64,000 nt of DNA, taken from assembly GCF_021729085.1 (NCBI RefSeq), contig NZ_JAJSAR010000002.1, positions 248,001 to 312,000 on the forward strand. Direction: 5' to 3'. Of this stretch, positions 9,582 to 18,594 are shown one piece after another. Both the position numbers and the translations under genes were made by a program. The stretch comes from Pseudohongiella sp. O18. GTDB lineage: Bacteria; Pseudomonadota; Gammaproteobacteria; Pseudomonadales; Pseudohongiellaceae. The notes under the pieces are model-generated. The model worked only from the letters and a program-made list of their open reading frames with translations, had not been told where the DNA came from and made no database searches. Positions within the stretch are counted from its first letter, which is position 1. Each line of letters starts with the position of its first letter.

Positions 9582-12395
9582 TTACGCCAGCGACTTGATG
9601 GTATTCAGCTTGTCCTGCAATGCGGCCACGGAGCTTTCCACAGCGCGCTGTCGTTCACGCTCGGTAGCCACGATTTCTGCCGGGGCGTTGTCGACAAACC
9701 GTGCATTGCCCAGTTTGCCATTGATCGCCTGCAGGTTTTTCTCCAGTTTCGCTATCTCTTTTTCAAGTCGCGCGATTTCCACATCCTTGTCGATCAGGTC
9801 AGCCAGTGGTACCAGAATCTCCATGTCCTGATACAGCTGTGTGGCGCTGACCGGTGCCGATTCGCCTGCCCGCAATGCACGCAGCTCCGACAGTTTTGCC
9901 AGTTTCAGCAGGTTGGCCAGATTTTCATCAAGACGTCGGCGGTCCTGCTCGGTGGTGTTGCCCAGCAGCGCCGGGAACTGTTTGCCAGGGGCGATATTCA
10001 TCTCGCCGCGAATATTTCGAATACCAATGATCACGCCCTTGACCCAGTCGATGTCGGACTCTGCCTGAGGATTGATCAAGGCATTATCCACGGCCGGATA
10101 GGCCTGCAGCATGATACTGGTGTTGCTGGTTTCGATGCCGATCAAGGTGGCGATCTTCTGCCAGATTTCTTCGGTGATAAATGGCATCAGCGGGTGCACC
10201 ATACGCAGGCTGGTTTCCAGCACTGTCAACAGGGTAAGGCGGGCAGCGCGGGCCTTCTCCGGCTGATTGTCGGCATCCCAGAGCACGGGCTTGGACAGCT
10301 CCACATACCAGTCACAGTACTCGTTCCAGAAGAAGTCGTAGATGGTCTGTGACATCAGGTCAAAACGGTAGTTGCCCATGTGATCATGTACCTGGGCGAT
10401 GGTCTGCTGCAGACGCGAAAGAATCCAGCGGTCGGCCAGGCTCAGATTTGGATCGTCGCGCAGTGTGGCCGCATCAGAGGCAGAAAACTGAATTCCCTTC
10501 TCTTCGGTGTTCATGATCACGTAGCGCGAGGCATTCCAGATCTTGTTGCAGAAGTTGCGGTAACCCTCCATGCGGCTGACATCGAACTTGATGTCACGGC
10601 CGGTGGATGCCAGCGAGTAGTAGGTGTAGCGAAGCGCATCGGTGCCATAACCGGTAATGCCATCCGGGAACGACTCACGGGTAAACTTCTCGATTTTCTT
10701 CTCGAGCTGCGGCTGCATCAGGCCTTCTGTACGCTTGGCAACCAGATCATCCAGGCTGATACCGTCGATCAGGTCGATCGGGTCCAGCACATTGCCTTTG
10801 GACTTGGACATCTTCTGTCCGTTTTCATCGCGGACCAGGCCGGTGATGTATACCTTCTTGAACGGGATCTCGCCGGTGAATTTCAGTGTCATCATGATCA
10901 TCCGGGCTACCCAGAAAAAGATGATGTCGAAACCGGTGACCAGTACATCGGTCGGATGGAAGGTTTTCAGGGTTTCCGGGTCATCCGGCCAGCCCAGCGT
11001 TGAGAAGGTCCACAGTGCAGACGAGAACCAGGTGTCCAGCACGTCTTCATCCTGCTGCAGGGCCAGGTTCTCAGGCAGTTTGTACTTTTCCCGCACCTGG
11101 GCTTCGCTGCGTCCGACATAGATCTTGCCTTCGGCGTCATACCAGGCCGGTATGCGATGTCCCCACCATAGCTGACGTGAAATACACCAGTCCTGAATGT
11201 CGCGCATCCAGGCAAAATAGGTGTTTTCCCAGTTCTTTGGCACAAATTCAATATCGCCGTCCTCGACCGCCTTGATGGCTGGTTCGGCCAGCGATTTGAC
11301 TGCCACATACCACTGGTTGGTCAGGTAGGGCTCAATGACTACGCCGGTTCTGTCGCCGCGTGGTACTTTTAATTTGTGTGGCTCGACCTTGGCGAGCAGC
11401 CCGGCGCTTTCCATATCAGCCACGACCTGCTTGCGTGCATCAAAGCGGTCCATACCACGATAGGCCTGTGGCGCATTGTCGTTGATGGCGGCATCGATCG
11501 TGAAAATATTGATCATTTCCAGGTCGTGGCGCTTGCCAACTTCATAGTCATTAAAATCGTGGGCAGGCGTGATTTTTACGCAGCCAGTACCAAACTCCGG
11601 ATCGACGTAATCATCCGCAATAATTGGTATGCGCCGATCGCAAAGGGGCAGGTCTATCCATTTGCCGATCAGTGACTTGAAACGCGGATCTTCCGGATTG
11701 ACCGCAACTGCGGTGTCACCCAGCAGCGTTTCCGGGCGCGTGGTGGCGATGGTGATAAAGGTCTCGCCATTGTCGGTTGTGGCACCGTCCGCCAACGGAT
11801 AATTGAAGTACCAGAAAAAGCCGTCTTCTTCCTCATTGATCACTTCCAGATCAGAAACCGCCGTGTGCAGTTTCGGATCCCAGTTAACCAGACGATTGCC
11901 GCGATAGATCAGACCTTCGTCATAGAGGCGGACAAACACTTCTTCCACGGCCGCAGACAGCCCTTCGTCCATGGTGAAGCGTTCACGTGTCCAGTCGATG
12001 GAACCACCCAGGCGGCGGATCTGCTGCGTGATGATGCCGCCGGACTCTTCTTTCCACTTCCAGACTTCATCAAGAAACTTGTCGCGACCCAGCTCAGTGC
12101 GTTTGACACCCTCGCGTTCCAGACGACGCTCGACCACCATCTGGGTGGCAATGCCTGCGTGGTCGGTACCCACCTGCCAGAGGGTGTTGCGCCCCATCAT
12201 GCGGTGGTAACGGATCAGTGCATCCATGATGGCATTCTGGAAACCGTGACCCATGTGCAGGCGACCTGTGACGTTCGGGGGCGGTATCACAATACTGTAG
12301 GAGTCGCCTTCGCCGCTGGGGGCAAAGTAGTTACGCGATTCCCAGGTCTGGTACCACTGTTGTTCGATGTCTTGGGGCTGGTAGGTCTTGTCCAT
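9582..12395 (-). CDS. valS: Valyl-tRNA synthetase
   Basis: ValS charges tRNA-Val with valine and edits misactivated threonine. The 937-residue protein is a class I synthetase: the HIGH motif appears as HMGH at residues 47-50 ([10 protein letters not shown]), and KMSKS appears in [18 protein letters not shown]. The editing domain lies between them ([15 protein letters not shown]). The C-terminal anticodon-binding region ends in the usual ValS coiled coil ([15 protein letters not shown]). In most relatives valS follows pepA and holC. Here pepA is 7 kb away and no holC is visible between them, so this conserved block has been rearranged. Confidence 0.98.
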   Translation of the reverse strand: MDKTYQPQDIEQQWYQTWESRNYFAPSGEGDSYSIVIPPPNVTGRLHMGHGFQNAIMDALIRYHRMMGRNTLWQVGTDHAGIATQMVVERRLEREGVKRTELGRDKFLDEVWKWKEESGGIITQQIRRLGGSIDWTRERFTMDEGLSAAVEEVFVRLYDEGLIYRGNRLVNWDPKLHTAVSDLEVINEEEDGFFWYFNYPLADGATTDNGETFITIATTRPETLLGDTAVAVNPEDPRFKSLIGKWIDLPLCDRRIPIIADDYVDPEFGTGCVKITPAHDFNDYEVGKRHDLEMINIFTIDAAINDNAPQAYRGMDRFDARKQVVADMESAGLLAKVEPHKLKVPRGDRTGVVIEPYLTNQWYVAVKSLAEPAIKAVEDGDIEFVPKNWENTYFAWMRDIQDWCISRQLWWGHRIPAWYDAEGKIYVGRSEAQVREKYKLPENLALQQDEDVLDTWFSSALWTFSTLGWPDDPETLKTFHPTDVLVTGFDIIFFWVARMIMMTLKFTGEIPFKKVYITGLVRDENGQKMSKSKGNVLDPIDLIDGISLDDLVAKRTEGLMQPQLEKKIEKFTRESFPDGITGYGTDALRYTYYSLASTGRDIKFDVSRMEGYRNFCNKIWNASRYVIMNTEEKGIQFSASDAATLRDDPNLSLADRWILSRLQQTIAQVHDHMGNYRFDLMSQTIYDFFWNEYCDWYVELSKPVLWDADNQPEKARAARLTLLTVLETSLRMVHPLMPFITEEIWQKIATLIGIETSNTSIMLQAYPAVDNALINPQAESDIDWVKGVIIGIRNIRGEMNIAPGKQFPALLGNTTEQDRRRLDENLANLLKLAKLSELRALRAGESAPVSATQLYQDMEILVPLADLIDKDVEIARLEKEIAKLEKNLQAINGKLGNARFVDNAPAEIVATERERQRAVESSVAALQDKLNTIKSLA

Positions 12396-12501
12396 GGATG
12401 CTCGGGGGGTCTCTGCGATGGCTCAATGTCGGAAAGCCCGGGATTATACCTGATGCAATGCCACATTTGCAGCGATCATCCGGATTCCCGTGATCAGCTC
12501 C

Positions 12502-12622
12502 GGCCTTGGGAAGTCGGGGGTAGGTGCTTAGGAGACGCCCGTGAATACGTCCGTGTAGGGCTCGTCGCCAGCCATCCCTGGCTGGCGGCGCTCCACGCAG
12601 CTACCCCCGGCACCCCAAGGCC
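12502..12622 (+). repeat. Palindrome-rich intergenic repeat, copy 1
   Basis: Outer arms of 26 bases (12502-12527 and 12597-12622) are near-perfect inverted repeats: GGCCTTGGG pairs with CCCAAGGCC, and GGGGGTA with TACCCCC. Inside is a perfect 8-base hairpin, CGCCAGCC (12566-12573) and GGCTGGCG (12580-12587). The whole could fold into a cruciform or a long structured RNA of about 120 bases. It resembles the REP-like or MITE-like elements found between genes in many Gammaproteobacteria. The family name is unknown to me. Confidence 0.7.
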
Positions 12623-12774
12623 TCAGTGCCATCCTGCAAAGCACGGAGGCCATCCGCCGTCAGACCGTGAAATCTTCAGCAGTATCACTGCACCGGGTAT
12701 GCTTTTAACCTGGCGGGCACAAGGCCGCTAGGGTGTCATGCGTCATTGGCGGCTATTGCTCCTGCAAAACCGGC

Positions 12775-12850
12775 ATGACCGCCATCCATGGCGGCCAGAC
12801 GTATTCACGGGCGTGCCCAATGCAGACTTACCCCGTTCCCTTGGGGCCGG
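12775..12850 (-). repeat. Palindrome-rich intergenic repeat, copy 2 (partial, inverted)
   Basis: Reverse-complemented, this stretch matches copy 1 in order: a GGCC/GGG arm, a GGGG run, ACGCCCGTGAATACGTC, then a short perfect hairpin (CGCCATGGATGGCG). The hairpin loop sequence differs from copy 1 while the paired form is kept. The second outer arm is not evident, so the copy looks partial or diverged. Confidence 0.6.
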
Positions 12851-12940
12851 ACCGGATCGAAGCCATCCAGGAGGGACGGGGTTGCGTAAAATCTGATAGA
12901 TAATGGCTACCGGTTGTTGATTGGAGAGCGTGGAGGATTT

Positions 12941-13753
12941 GTGAATCGATTGGGTGTTTTTGCTCGGGTGGCTGCCTTGTGGCTGCTGGTGTCTGCGGCG
13001 CCGGTGCATGCTGAGATTGATCATCAGGCCTGGACGGCGTTGCTGCAGGAGCATGTGCGGGTGATTGATGGCGGGCAGGCGACTCAGGTCGATTACCAGG
13101 GTATGAATGATGACAGGGCGGCGCTGCGGGCTTATCTGGATGCGCTGGCGGCTGTCTCGCGTGAGGATTTTGAACAGTGGGCGCAGGATGAGCAGCTGGC
13201 GTTCTTGATCAACGCCTACAATGCCTGGACTGTGGAGCTCATTCTGACCGAGTATCCGGACATCGACTCCATTCGCGACATTGGTGGCTGGTTCGGCTCG
13301 CCCTGGGGTCAGGATATTGTCGAGCTGTTTGGTGAGCGCTACACGCTGGACAATGTCGAGCACGACATGATTCGCGGCTGGAATCGCTACAATAATCCGT
13401 TGATTCACTTTGCGGTCAATTGCGCCAGCATCGGCTGTCCGGCGCTTCGCAATGAGGCGTATACCGGTGAGCAGCTGGCTGCACAGCTGGATGAGCAGAC
13501 GCGACTGTTCCTGGCAGACCGTTCGCGCAATCGAATCGAGGACGGCCGTGCCCGCGTCTCAGAGATCTTCCGCTGGTATCCTGAGGATTTTGAGCAAGGC
13601 TGGATGGGGTATCAGAGGGTGGGTGAGTTCCTTGCAGACTACGCCTCAGCGCTGGGCGCGACAGCAGAGCAGGCTGATGCACTCCGGAGCGGCGATATGG
13701 CAATACGCTATCTGGATTATGACTGGGCCCTGAATGATATTCCGGGTTCGTAA
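12941..13753 (+). CDS. Secreted DUF547 protein
   Basis: This exported protein of about 270 residues belongs to the DUF547 family, whose function is unknown. A Sec signal peptide (NRLGVFARVAALWLLVSAAP, cut after VHA) opens it. Family hallmarks are FLINAYNAWTVELIL in the middle and HFAVNCASIGCPALRNEAY, whose two cysteines are conserved in the family. The GTG start at 12941 has GGAGG 4 bases upstream; an in-frame start at 12914 would put extra residues before the signal peptide. The gene faces the ynjD-like gene with only 15 bases between stops, so a shared terminator would have to be very short. Confidence 0.88.
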   Translation: MNRLGVFARVAALWLLVSAAPVHAEIDHQAWTALLQEHVRVIDGGQATQVDYQGMNDDRAALRAYLDALAAVSREDFEQWAQDEQLAFLINAYNAWTVELILTEYPDIDSIRDIGGWFGSPWGQDIVELFGERYTLDNVEHDMIRGWNRYNNPLIHFAVNCASIGCPALRNEAYTGEQLAAQLDEQTRLFLADRSRNRIEDGRARVSEIFRWYPEDFEQGWMGYQRVGEFLADYASALGATAEQADALRSGDMAIRYLDYDWALNDIPGS

Positions 13754-13768
13754 CAAACTTTGTAACTT

Positions 13769-14398
13769 TCAGCCAAGCTCAATCACAGTGCCATCTGCAG
13801 CGCGGGCATCCTCAGCATCATGCGTCACCAGGATGGCAGGCAGACTGGCATCGCGCAGGGTCTGAAACACATGCTGTCGAACTTCCTGGCGCAGATGACT
13901 GTCCAGCCGAGAAAAAGGTTCATCCAACAGCACAGCGTGCGGATTGGACAGTAGCAGCCGCTGCAATGACACGCGTGCTTTCTGGCCACCGGATAGCGTG
14001 GCGGGATCGCGCTCAGCAAAACCCGCCAGACCCACATTCTCAAGTGCCAGTTCGACGCGTGCTGATCGATCCGGTACGTCGGCAGGCAACGCAAAGGTAA
14101 GGTTCTGCGCAACCGATAGATGCGGAAACAGCAAAGGGTCCTGGAACAACAATCCCACTTTGCGCTGTTCAGGCGGCAGCCCGTTCAGACAGCGTTCGCC
14201 CAGCCATATCTCACCCTGAGCCTGAAATTCCGGTGCAAGAAAGCCTGCAATGTATGCCAGCAGCGAGGACTTTCCGGCGCCGGATGGACCCATGACAGTC
14301 AGCGTCGCGCCGGGTTCGATCTGTGCATTGATTTGCAGAAGGCGCTGACCTTTGAGGGTGATTTCAATATCCTGCAGGCGCAGGGTCATGCCAGTCAT
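13769..14398 (-). CDS. ynjD: ABC transporter ATP-binding protein, YnjD-like
   Basis: This is the ATPase of an importer that resembles E. coli YnjBCD and, more distantly, the thiamine and iron families. In 209 residues it shows Walker A GPSGAGKSS, Q-loop LLFQDPLLFPHLSV, signature TLSGGQKARVSLQR, Walker B AVLLDEPFSRLD and switch histidine VTHDAEDA. The ATG at 14398 overlaps the stop of the permease gene as ATGA, which fixes the start. The frame is open for another 330 bases upstream but that part is only the permease gene in another frame. The protein is short because there is no regulatory C-terminal domain. The substrate of YnjBCD is not known. Confidence 0.88.
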   Translation of the reverse strand: MTGMTLRLQDIEITLKGQRLLQINAQIEPGATLTVMGPSGAGKSSLLAYIAGFLAPEFQAQGEIWLGERCLNGLPPEQRKVGLLFQDPLLFPHLSVAQNLTFALPADVPDRSARVELALENVGLAGFAERDPATLSGGQKARVSLQRLLLSNPHAVLLDEPFSRLDSHLRQEVRQHVFQTLRDASLPAILVTHDAEDARAADGTVIELG

Positions 14399-16077
14399 GT
14401 CAGTGAACCTCGCATCGCCTGTCGATGGCGCCAGATAATTCGGGGCAGTGCCAGTGCCAGCGCGAAACCCAGCATGGGGAGTATTGTCTGCATCAATGCC
14501 CATACTGCAATGGGGCCGCGTGTCCCACCCGAAGCTAGCGCGACCGCTTCGGTCGTCAGTGTGCTGACCCGTCCTGCACCTGTCAATAAAGTTGCCAGGT
14601 ACTGACCGATGCTCACAGCAAACCCGACAGCACAGGCAGTGGCTATTGGCGCGAGCAGCAGCGGCAACTTGATCCGCCACCAGACACGCATGGGGGAGGC
14701 TCCCAGCGCCGCAGCGAGTTGCTGCCATCGCGGGTCCAGGCGTCGGTAGGGGTCCGCCAATGTCAGATAGACGTAGGGCAGCACAAATAGACAGTGGCTA
14801 AATCCTACAACCAGCAAGCCTGGCTGCCAGCGCAACTGTTCCAGCAACAGCGTCAGGCCATACAAAAATGCCACCTGAGGCACCAGCAGAGGAATATATA
14901 TGGCCCAAAGTAATCGTTGTGGTGCCAGGCCGCGTCGGGATTCGTATTCCAGTGCCGCCAGCACAAGTGCCACGGTGAATAACACCGACGTCAGGCCCAG
15001 CAACAGTGTATTACCCAACGGCGTGCTGAGCACACTGCCCACACTCTGCCAGTGCTGAATTGTCCATGCTGTTGGCAGATTGTCCGGAAAGCGCCAGGGT
15101 CCTGCGAATGCCTGCAGGCAGAGAACCATCAGGCTGAGCATTAACGTGCCAAGCGTCACTATCAGCGTGCTGCGGCCAATGAAATTAATTGTCGCCTGTC
15201 CCCGTCGACGGATGCCGCGCAGACTCAGTTGTCTAAGCAGCGGTGTCAGCAGCCGCTCCGCTATCAGCCAGATGGCAATGGCTGACAGCGTGACCGTCAG
15301 CTGCAACAGCGCCGCTGCCGATGCCAGCATACGGGTTGTCAAATCGGGGTCAGCGAACCAGCCTACGATGCGGACGCTCAGCGGCGGTGGCAAAGACGGG
15401 CCCAGAATCAGCGCCACATCGACGGTGGCGGAAGCGAAAGCGATAACGGCAAACAACGGCAGTCGCAACAGCGGGTAGAGAGCAGGCGCCACGGCCCACA
15501 GCCATGCGTAGACCGGACGGTATCCCAGTGTCCGTGCCATGGCAACACGTTGGTCCGCATGCAACTGAGGCAGTACGGCCAGTGCCATGAGTAACAGGAA
15601 AGGGATTTCCTTGAGAACAAGACCTGCCATCATCGACAGGCCCAGCGGATCGTTGAGGATCAGCAGATCAGGGGGGCGTTGCCAGCCACTCAATTCTGGT
15701 GATATCAGGCGCAGCGCAAGGCCTGAAGGCGCGATCAGAAATGCCAGACCAAAGGCTGCTGCCGCATGGGGGACCGCGAGCAATGGCGCCACCAGTTGAC
15801 GCATGATCCGCGCCCATCGGGTGCCGCTGACTGCAGCAAGAAACAACATGACCAGCAGCAGGGCCAGCAGTGGTGTGATGACGCCAGCGGCAAGACTAAG
15901 TGCAACACTATGGCCTATGCCTGGCACTTCCAGCAGTTCGCGCCAGACAGCCAGACCGGGATCGGTCAGCCCCAGGACGGGCAGGTAGCCGAAGGCTGGC
16001 AATACCACAGCGGCCAGTCCCAATAAAACGGGAATGACCAGTAAAATGACCATCAGTGCTGGCGCAGCTCTCAGCAT
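14395..16077 (-). CDS. ynjC: Two-domain ABC permease, YnjC-like
   Basis: This 560-residue inner-membrane protein carries two fused permease halves, each with about six membrane segments, as in YnjC, ThiP and FbpB. Each half has an EAA-type coupling loop: one near ARTLGYRPVYAWLWAVAPAL, the other near AAALGASPMRVWWRIKLPLL. It forms the channel used by the ATPase encoded next, whose start codon it overlaps. The substrate-binding gene lies 50 bases upstream, so the three are one operon. No convincing ribosome site precedes the ATG at 16077; a later in-frame ATG at 16053 is possible. Confidence 0.87.
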   Translation of the reverse strand: MLRAAPALMVILLVIPVLLGLAAVVLPAFGYLPVLGLTDPGLAVWRELLEVPGIGHSVALSLAAGVITPLLALLLVMLFLAAVSGTRWARIMRQLVAPLLAVPHAAAAFGLAFLIAPSGLALRLISPELSGWQRPPDLLILNDPLGLSMMAGLVLKEIPFLLLMALAVLPQLHADQRVAMARTLGYRPVYAWLWAVAPALYPLLRLPLFAVIAFASATVDVALILGPSLPPPLSVRIVGWFADPDLTTRMLASAAALLQLTVTLSAIAIWLIAERLLTPLLRQLSLRGIRRRGQATINFIGRSTLIVTLGTLMLSLMVLCLQAFAGPWRFPDNLPTAWTIQHWQSVGSVLSTPLGNTLLLGLTSVLFTVALVLAALEYESRRGLAPQRLLWAIYIPLLVPQVAFLYGLTLLLEQLRWQPGLLVVGFSHCLFVLPYVYLTLADPYRRLDPRWQQLAAALGASPMRVWWRIKLPLLLAPIATACAVGFAVSIGQYLATLLTGAGRVSTLTTEAVALASGGTRGPIAVWALMQTILPMLGFALALALPRIIWRHRQAMRGSLT

Positions 16078-16127
16078 TTCAGCCGGCCCTGTTGTGGTTT
16101 GACTGTTTCATTGACACCAAAGAGTCT

Positions 16128-17402
16128 TCAGCGGCTGACATAACGCGCCATCCAGGCTGCCTCTAGCGCGTCCATCCAGCTGGGGTGCGGTTCCTGTAGT
16201 GCGGTCGTGCCCGTCATCGCTGCAGGGGCTGCAGGGTGTGACTGGCGTGTCGCCGCGAATTGATCCTGCCATTGCTGCGACAGAACAGTTACATCGATAA
16301 CGGCTGTGCCACCCATGTGATCGGGATCCTGCGCGCGCAACTGGGCCTCGGGTGACAGCAGAAAGTTGGCTGCCACCATCGCGGCAGCCTTGTGGCTGGC
16401 ATTGAATGGGATCGCGAGGAAACTGACATTCGCCAGTGTGCCACGTTGGGGCAGGTGCGTACGGACGCTGTCCGGCAATTCACCGCGCACCACGCTGTTG
16501 ACTGCTTCAGTCGGATTAAAAGAAATCGCCAGCGCAATTTCACCGTCGACCATCAGGCGGTGAAGCTCCGCCCCGTTGGCAGGGAAACTGCGACCCTGGC
16601 GCAGCAGATTGGGATGCAGGGCGTCCAGGAAGTGCCAAAGCGGGGCAGTGACTGCATTGAAATCGCTGTCACCAACTGGTGTATACAACACCGATGTGTC
16701 TGACACCAGCTCCAGCAATGCCTGCTTTAAAAACGTAGTGCCCAGAAAGTTGGGCGGCCGGGGGTAGGTGAATTCGCCTGGGTAGCGCTCTGCCCAGGCG
16801 AGCAGCTCGCTCACACTGGCAGGCGCCGAAGCCACAAAGGCGCTGTCGTAATAGAACACCAGATGCGCCCGCAGCCAGGGCGACTCATAACCGTCCACTG
16901 GTACGGTAAAGTCAGATCTGACATCTGGATTGGCATCGGCATTGACCAGTGCGAAGTTGGGCAGTTGTTCAGCCCAGGGGCCAAACAGCAGGTCATTGTC
17001 CTTCATGCTGGCAAAATTCTCACCGTTCAGCCACAGCAGGTCCACGGCACCTCGACCTGAATTGCCTGCCTGTGTTTCCGCCAGCACCCGAGCGACGGCA
17101 TCGGCTGTATCGCTCAATCGCACATGCGTCATATCAATGTCATGGCGTTCAGCCAGTTCGCTGGCAACCCAGTTCAGGTAGGTGTTGGTCTGCTGATCTC
17201 CACCCCATGCATAAAAATACAGGGGCTGGTTACGCGCCTGTTCCAGTACCGCCGTCCAGTCTGACGGGTCGGGCTGTTGGCCGTGAGCGAAAGCCGCAAA
17301 AAACAGGCAGCCGAGCAGCGTCCGGGACTTGCATCTTGCCAGGCCTCGGAGCGGTTTTGAGAGCACATCAGTCAATGCAGTCGTTGTCGGATAGGACTTC
17401 AT
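16128..17402 (-). CDS. ynjB: ABC substrate-binding protein, YnjB-like
   Basis: This periplasmic protein of 424 residues would capture the substrate and deliver it to the YnjC-like permease. The N-terminus has a basic stretch and a hydrophobic core ending in AAFAHGQ, consistent with a Sec signal after a long n-region. The start of the mature protein (YFYAWGGDQQTNTYLNW) and VDLLWLNGENFASMKDNDLL are typical of YnjB and separate it from ThiB or FbpA. The ligand is unknown. The stop of a radical SAM gene lies 14 bases upstream, so the enzyme and the importer are probably made together. Confidence 0.87.
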   Translation of the reverse strand: MKSYPTTTALTDVLSKPLRGLARCKSRTLLGCLFFAAFAHGQQPDPSDWTAVLEQARNQPLYFYAWGGDQQTNTYLNWVASELAERHDIDMTHVRLSDTADAVARVLAETQAGNSGRGAVDLLWLNGENFASMKDNDLLFGPWAEQLPNFALVNADANPDVRSDFTVPVDGYESPWLRAHLVFYYDSAFVASAPASVSELLAWAERYPGEFTYPRPPNFLGTTFLKQALLELVSDTSVLYTPVGDSDFNAVTAPLWHFLDALHPNLLRQGRSFPANGAELHRLMVDGEIALAISFNPTEAVNSVVRGELPDSVRTHLPQRGTLANVSFLAIPFNASHKAAAMVAANFLLSPEAQLRAQDPDHMGGTAVIDVTVLSQQWQDQFAATRQSHPAAPAAMTGTTALQEPHPSWMDALEAAWMARYVSR

Positions 17403-17416
17403 CGGCTATTAAACTC

Positions 17417-18502
17417 TCAGGATGTCTGATGGGTAGGTATCATCTGCAGGCGACGCCCGAGACGCTGTCTGCGAAGATCGTGCAGCACAGTTTCCAGGTG
17501 GTCGCGAAAAAATGCGTCGCAGCCAATACACAGATTGCTGTAATCGCGCCCATCGGGTGTGTGTGTATAGCAGTTGGCAAGATACTCACTGACCGACTGG
17601 CCCTGGGTAAGGCCCATACGTTCAGGTTTGCCGGCGTTGATGGCCTCAAATACCGGATGTCCGGCCAGGCTGTCGAGAATGTCTGTCAGTGGTTCTTCCG
17701 TCAGGTTGCCCAGCGCCCGAGCGGTTTTCAGACAGCAGGGGAACACATTGCCATCGGGGTCGATCGAGACTTCTGATCCATTGTAGCCATATTCCAGAAA
17801 ACCCAGCCCACCCGACCAGGCGTTACAGAAGTTGTCCTTGATGGTGGCTTTGGACAGACTGTTCTGCCAGGCACGCCCGCGAGGCCAGATCTTGCCAATC
17901 CAGGCATCATCGGTTGCGCCAAACATGCTGTATACCGGCGGGCCCTGGCCGTCCAGGTCGCGACGCTTGTCATGATCTGCGACGCTGATCATGCCGGCAG
18001 ATTCGAACATCTCGCGAAGCTTCGCTGCCAGCTCGAGTTTTTTGTCACCCTGCATGCCGACATGGTAATCGTCGATGCCTGCCGCTGATACCGACCAAAC
18101 GCCCCGACTCAATAGTTCGTCGAGTATCTTTTCAGTCAGCAGATCGCCGGTGGTCTGCACGATGACCTTGACGCCACCGTTGTTGCGGTACTTGTCGCGG
18201 ATGGCTTCAAGGGCTGGATATAACACGCGCTCCCTGACTGGGTCGGTCAGCACGTCGCCACCCGAAATGATGATTCTGCCGGTGCGCAGCTTGAATCCGC
18301 TGGGCGTGCTGTCGTCCGGTGTATCGCGGTCGAGGTACTGCATGGTCTCAGGAAAATTTTTGATAATGGCCGGTGCGCACCGCATTGCCTCGTTCACCAC
18401 CTCGTCCAGTTCTTCGCGCACATAGGGGCGGAAGCGCTCTTCATAGCAGTGTTTGCAGCGTCGATGACAATGCCAGCAAAGTACGTAGTAGATGGATTCC
18501 AT
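17417..18502 (-). CDS. Radical SAM enzyme with SPASM-like cysteine-rich C-terminus
   Basis: This 361-residue enzyme should bind a 4Fe-4S cluster and cleave S-adenosylmethionine to make a radical. The cluster motif CX3CX2C is C12, C16 and C19 (CHRRCKHC). The GG(D/E) motif is in RIIISGGDVLTDP near residue 81. The C-terminal part has DPDGNVFPCC (C256, C257), then C311, C325 and C328, and also C226, which fits one or two extra clusters of the SPASM or twitch type. Its substrate is unknown. AGGAG lies 6 bases before the ATG. The gene directly precedes ynjBCD, so the substrate may be what the importer brings in, or an exported or peptide-derived cofactor. That link is inference. Confidence 0.85.
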   Translation of the reverse strand: MESIYYVLCWHCHRRCKHCYEERFRPYVREELDEVVNEAMRCAPAIIKNFPETMQYLDRDTPDDSTPSGFKLRTGRIIISGGDVLTDPVRERVLYPALEAIRDKYRNNGGVKVIVQTTGDLLTEKILDELLSRGVWSVSAAGIDDYHVGMQGDKKLELAAKLREMFESAGMISVADHDKRRDLDGQGPPVYSMFGATDDAWIGKIWPRGRAWQNSLSKATIKDNFCNAWSGGLGFLEYGYNGSEVSIDPDGNVFPCCLKTARALGNLTEEPLTDILDSLAGHPVFEAINAGKPERMGLTQGQSVSEYLANCYTHTPDGRDYSNLCIGCDAFFRDHLETVLHDLRRQRLGRRLQMIPTHQTS

Positions 18503-18594
18503 CGATTGCTCCTGCTTGTTGTTTGCTTATGCTGGTCGTTTGCCAGTGCGAAACTGCCTGTGTCTTGTGTTGTTTCAGGAAAGTACGCTGCCTG

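Larger units (their letters stand above)
12396..12940. other. Non-coding stretch with two inverted repeat copies
   Basis: These 545 bases between valS and the DUF547 gene contain no credible coding region. A long leftward frame here (12743-13408) runs over the repeats and then antisense to the DUF547 gene. The stretch holds two copies of a palindrome-rich repeat in opposite orientation, which share the 17-mer ACGCCCGTGAATACGTC and its exact reverse complement (12535-12551 and 12798-12814). Confidence 0.7.

Noticed and set aside
12743-13408. Leftward 221-residue open frame
   Set aside because: It crosses the hairpin repeats and then runs antisense to the well-supported DUF547 gene. It has no ribosome site or recognisable family.
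14399-14728. Upstream extension of the ynjD-like frame
   Set aside because: It is the permease gene read in another frame. The ATGA overlap at 14395-14398 gives the natural start.
17403-17440. TPP riboswitch ahead of ynjBCD
   Set aside because: A CTGAGAG string occurs, but it lies in the radical SAM coding end and the other conserved TPP-box parts are missing.
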